From assembly GCA_946636615.1 (NCBI GenBank), contig CAMPBE010000016.1:1-34209 (forward strand): 34,209 nucleotides of DNA, in the 5' to 3' direction. This DNA comes from an uncultured bacterium. Lineage in GTDB: Bacteria > Cyanobacteriota > Vampirovibrionia > Gastranaerophilales > Gastranaerophilaceae. Numbering within the stretch: the first letter of the stretch is position 1; every line of letters begins with the position of its first letter. Shown one piece after another: positions 32,643 to 34,209 of this stretch. The notes beneath the pieces were generated by a model. The model searched no databases. It was not told the origin of the DNA and saw only the letters and a list, made by a program, of their open reading frames with translations. Both the position numbers and the translations under genes were made by a program.

Positions 32643-33310
32643 CTGTTGATTTTTAGTTGTGGAAATTTTGTTAAAATTCTGTCAAAACATTCTTTATTTG
32701 GTTCAAATGTGCTCAGTGGTTTTAACATTAATTTTTCATCATTTTTTAATCCAAATATTTTGTATAATTCTTTTGCTTTTTTTATATTCCCCATAAATCC
32801 GTTGGGCCACCACATATCTATAATTCTTACATTTTTTTTGGGAACAAAAGGTTTTTTAGTCTTTTTGTTATTTTTTGCTTTAGGTACGTTTAATGCTACC
32901 ACGCAATGATCTAGTGCTTTAGGGGCTTCATTACCTTTTTGAGAATAAAGAGCAAACATATCGCAATTCTTTACTTTGTTTAATCGTAAAATAATTTTCA
33001 TAATTTCAGAAAATTCATCACAGTTTGCAACTTTGAAGGCTTTTACTATACCTAAAAAACCTCTGAAATATTCGGGAAGTCCGCCATCAATTAAAAGCGT
33101 TTTCCTATATTCTCTAGTGAATCCCAATTTATTATTGAGATCTCTGAAGGATGATGCGCATACATCATCTCCTTGAGAAAAGTAATGTATATATGTTGGG
33201 CTGTCAACTCCGGTACAAAATTCCTTAAATACATTTTGAGCTTTTGGCAGAATCTTTCTGGTATTTGGACGAGCAGTAAATGATATATTTGAAGTAATAT
33301 TATTTGTCAT
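32630..33310 (-). CDS. Cys-His-Asp (transglutaminase/papain-like) protein, second gene of a pair
   Basis: A 226-residue protein without a family name I can give. After an N-terminal NISFTAR motif (8-14) it has three conserved landmarks shared with the upstream gene. They are KVANCDEF with C97, DHCVVALNV with H135, and VRIIDMWWP with D165. This order of Cys, His and Asp-before-Trp matches the catalytic triad of the transglutaminase/papain-like fold, so it may be a thiol hydrolase or acyltransferase. The tail (ILTKFPQLKI) also resembles that of its neighbour. It has no signal peptide or membrane segment. The ATG at 33310 has AGGAG six bases upstream and overlaps the previous gene by 11 bases. 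Confidence 0.7.
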   Translation of the reverse strand: MTNNITSNISFTARPNTRKILPKAQNVFKEFCTGVDSPTYIHYFSQGDDVCASSFRDLNNKLGFTREYRKTLLIDGGLPEYFRGFLGIVKAFKVANCDEFSEIMKIILRLNKVKNCDMFALYSQKGNEAPKALDHCVVALNVPKAKNNKKTKKPFVPKKNVRIIDMWWPNGFMGNIKKAKELYKIFGLKNDEKLMLKPLSTFEPNKECFDRILTKFPQLKINRKDR

Positions 33311-34019
33311 GTTTTTCTCCTGCTAAGGATTTTCCTTTTTTGAGTATAAATTGGGGATATTCTTTTCTTAGAGCAGATATTGTTTTTTTGTCAAATTTTA
33401 TACCTTGTGGTGCATAAGGAGTTAGTGCAATGTCATATTCATCTCTAATTTTGAAGAATTTTGAATACTCACCTTTAAATTTTCTTTCAACGTTAGGTGC
33501 AAAATCTGCAAATCCAAGCCAGGGGTCGATAATTAATGTATCTTTTAAATTTTTCAATTTTTCTAAAAAAGGCATTTTTGTGGATTTTATCATCAAAACA
33601 GCATGGTCAACAATCTCACCGGTAATTGCTCCGCTTTTGGTAACGAGGTAAAGTTCCGGTTGAATAACTTCAACACCGTTCATATGGCATATTACGGAAC
33701 AGAGTTTAGCAAAGTCTGCACAGTTTGCAATTTTATGTTCTTTAATTTTTTTAATTAATGTCAAAATAGCTTCTTTATGTCCCTTTTGTGATCTTGCCTG
33801 ATCAAAAGGTATCCTAATTTCTTTATAATCTTTTTCGTGGAGTCTTTCAATGCACTCCTTTATTCTTTGAGTTTTCTCTGCATTTGTGAATTCAGCGTAT
33901 CTGGTTGAAGACATCACAGGGAATTCTTCGCTAACAAGTCGACAAAATTTTTCGGCATCTCTTACTTGAGGTGCTCTTGATGTAAAGTTGATATTATTTT
34001 TTACACTAGAAACTTCCAC
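33300..34019 (-). CDS. Cys-His-Asp (transglutaminase/papain-like) protein, first gene of a pair
   Basis: A 239-residue protein from a GTG at 34019. It shares the plan of its neighbour: NINFTSR at about 9-15, KIANCADFAKLCSVI with C100, VDHAVLMIK with H139, and LIIDPWLGFADF with D165. The spacing Cys-His-Asp is 39 and 26 residues here against 38 and 30 in the other. The NC-DFA, DHaV and IDPW signatures are characteristic of papain-like or transglutaminase-like enzymes, including several toxins and effectors. The open frame continues to an ATG at 34100, but that part is a run of T-rich codons overlapping the tRNA promoter, so I reject it. The GTG lacks a clear ribosome binding site; the start is uncertain. 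Confidence 0.65.
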   Translation of the reverse strand: MEVSSVKNNINFTSRAPQVRDAEKFCRLVSEEFPVMSSTRYAEFTNAEKTQRIKECIERLHEKDYKEIRIPFDQARSQKGHKEAILTLIKKIKEHKIANCADFAKLCSVICHMNGVEVIQPELYLVTKSGAITGEIVDHAVLMIKSTKMPFLEKLKNLKDTLIIDPWLGFADFAPNVERKFKGEYSKFFKIRDEYDIALTPYAPQGIKFDKKTISALRKEYPQFILKKGKSLAGEKHDK

Positions 34020-34065
34020 GAATAATGTAAAACAGGTAAAGATATAAAATTGCCTAAAATAAAAA

Positions 34066-34071
34066 ATTATA
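34066..34071 (-). promoter_or_regulatory. -10 box candidate for the Cys-His-Asp gene pair
   Basis: TATAAT on the minus strand (34071-34066), with transcription expected near 34059, about 40 bases before the GTG at 34019. A -35 is not clear in this T-rich stretch. Confidence 0.35.
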
Positions 34072-34079
34072 TTAAGGTA

Positions 34080-34107
34080 TTGCAAAAAAAAAATTAGCAT
34101 ATATAAT
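34080..34107 (+). promoter_or_regulatory. Promoter of the tRNA-Asp gene
   Basis: TTGCAA (34080-34085) and TATAAT (34102-34107) are separated by 16 bases, about 20 bases before the tRNA. The boxes and spacing are identical to those of the ROK kinase operon promoter. Confidence 0.8.
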
Positions 34108-34127
34108 AAAACACGTAACCGAAATAT

Positions 34128-34205
34128 GGGAGCGTAGCTCAGTTTGGTTAGAGCGCATGCCTGTCACGCATGAGGTCGCGAGTTCGAGCCTCGTCGTTCC
34201 CGCCA
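34128..34205 (+). tRNA. tRNA-Asp (anticodon GTC)
   Basis: A 78-base tRNA with an encoded CCA end. The 7-bp acceptor stem pairs GGGAGCG with CGTTCCC (one G-T). The D stem is GCTC/GAGC, the anticodon stem CATGC/GCATG, and its loop CTGTCAC carries GTC at 34163-34165. The T stem GCGAG/CTCGT encloses TTCGAGC. The discriminator base is G, as expected for an aspartate tRNA. Confidence 0.97.
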
Positions 34206-34209
34206 TTAA

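Noticed and set aside
34020-34100. ATG at 34100 adding a 27-residue hydrophobic start to the first Cys-His-Asp gene
   Set aside because: The stretch is T-rich intergenic sequence that contains the tRNA-Asp promoter on the other strand; there is no ribosome binding site, and the shared NINFTSR motif sits near the GTG start instead.
1-34209. Mobile elements, prophage, integration sites
   Set aside because: No transposase, integrase or phage protein, and no long direct or inverted repeats were noticed; the tRNA-Asp lies too near the edge to judge as an attachment site.

Overview
The window is an A+T-rich bacterial chromosome segment carrying about 24 protein genes, one tRNA gene, an L10 mRNA leader and a set of clear intrinsic terminators. 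TGA is used as an ordinary stop (for example at the end of the ROK kinase and panC genes), so the code is the standard bacterial one. A heptosyltransferase-type GT9 enzyme and a signal-peptide-bearing amylase-like protein suggest a diderm cell, and IspD shows the MEP isoprenoid route. The pilin-like C-terminus ending in Ser-Gly-Trp-Glu-Met-Lys-Tyr, small proteins with an N-terminal NI(S/N)FT(A/S)R motif, the GH57 enzyme and the very long coiled-coil proteins together look most like gut Melainabacteria (Vampirovibrionia, Gastranaerophilales). That placement is an inference from pattern recall and was not tested by a search.

Layout. 1-161: tail of a pilin-like gene, then a strong terminator and a DUF1653 gene. 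490-5955 (minus): a tightly packed operon, ROK sugar kinase > GT9 glycosyltransferase > GAF-GGDEF-HD-GYP protein > thiL > ispD, with overlaps or tiny gaps; its promoter puts the first ATG almost at the transcription start. 6038-7585: secreted GH13-like protein. 7629-12485 (minus): a 1618-residue coiled-coil protein with a glycine-rich hydrophobic core. 12647-15380: trxA (minus), a DEDDh exonuclease and an organophosphate:phosphate antiporter. 15419-15867: a 67-residue protein and a 50-residue AbrB/MazE-like DNA-binding protein, divergent across two related palindromes. 15869-17617: a maltose-acetyltransferase-like protein (minus) and mnmA. 17670-22525: a DUF2582 protein (minus), then a two-module SF1 helicase overlapping a RecB-like Fe-S nuclease gene. 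22591-26102 (minus): rplL and rplJ behind an L10 leader with a visible attenuator, a membrane protein, panC and rpsT. 26403-32597: a UbiB-type kinase-like protein with a long extension, a GT39-type membrane glycosyltransferase and a GH57 alpha-glucan enzyme. 32630-34019 (minus): two related proteins with a Cys-His-Asp arrangement. 34128-34205: tRNA-Asp.

Themes. Alpha-glucan and sugar metabolism recur (GH13, GH57, ROK kinase, sugar-phosphate antiporter, sugar acetyltransferase) but in separate transcription units. The helicase-nuclease pair looks like a reorganised AddAB-type end-processing machine. The least explained elements are the AbrB-like/67-residue divergent pair with its tandem operators, the paired Cys-His-Asp proteins, the UbiB-like protein with its hydrophobic extension, and the 1618-residue protein. 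No CRISPR array, transposase, integrase or phage gene was seen.
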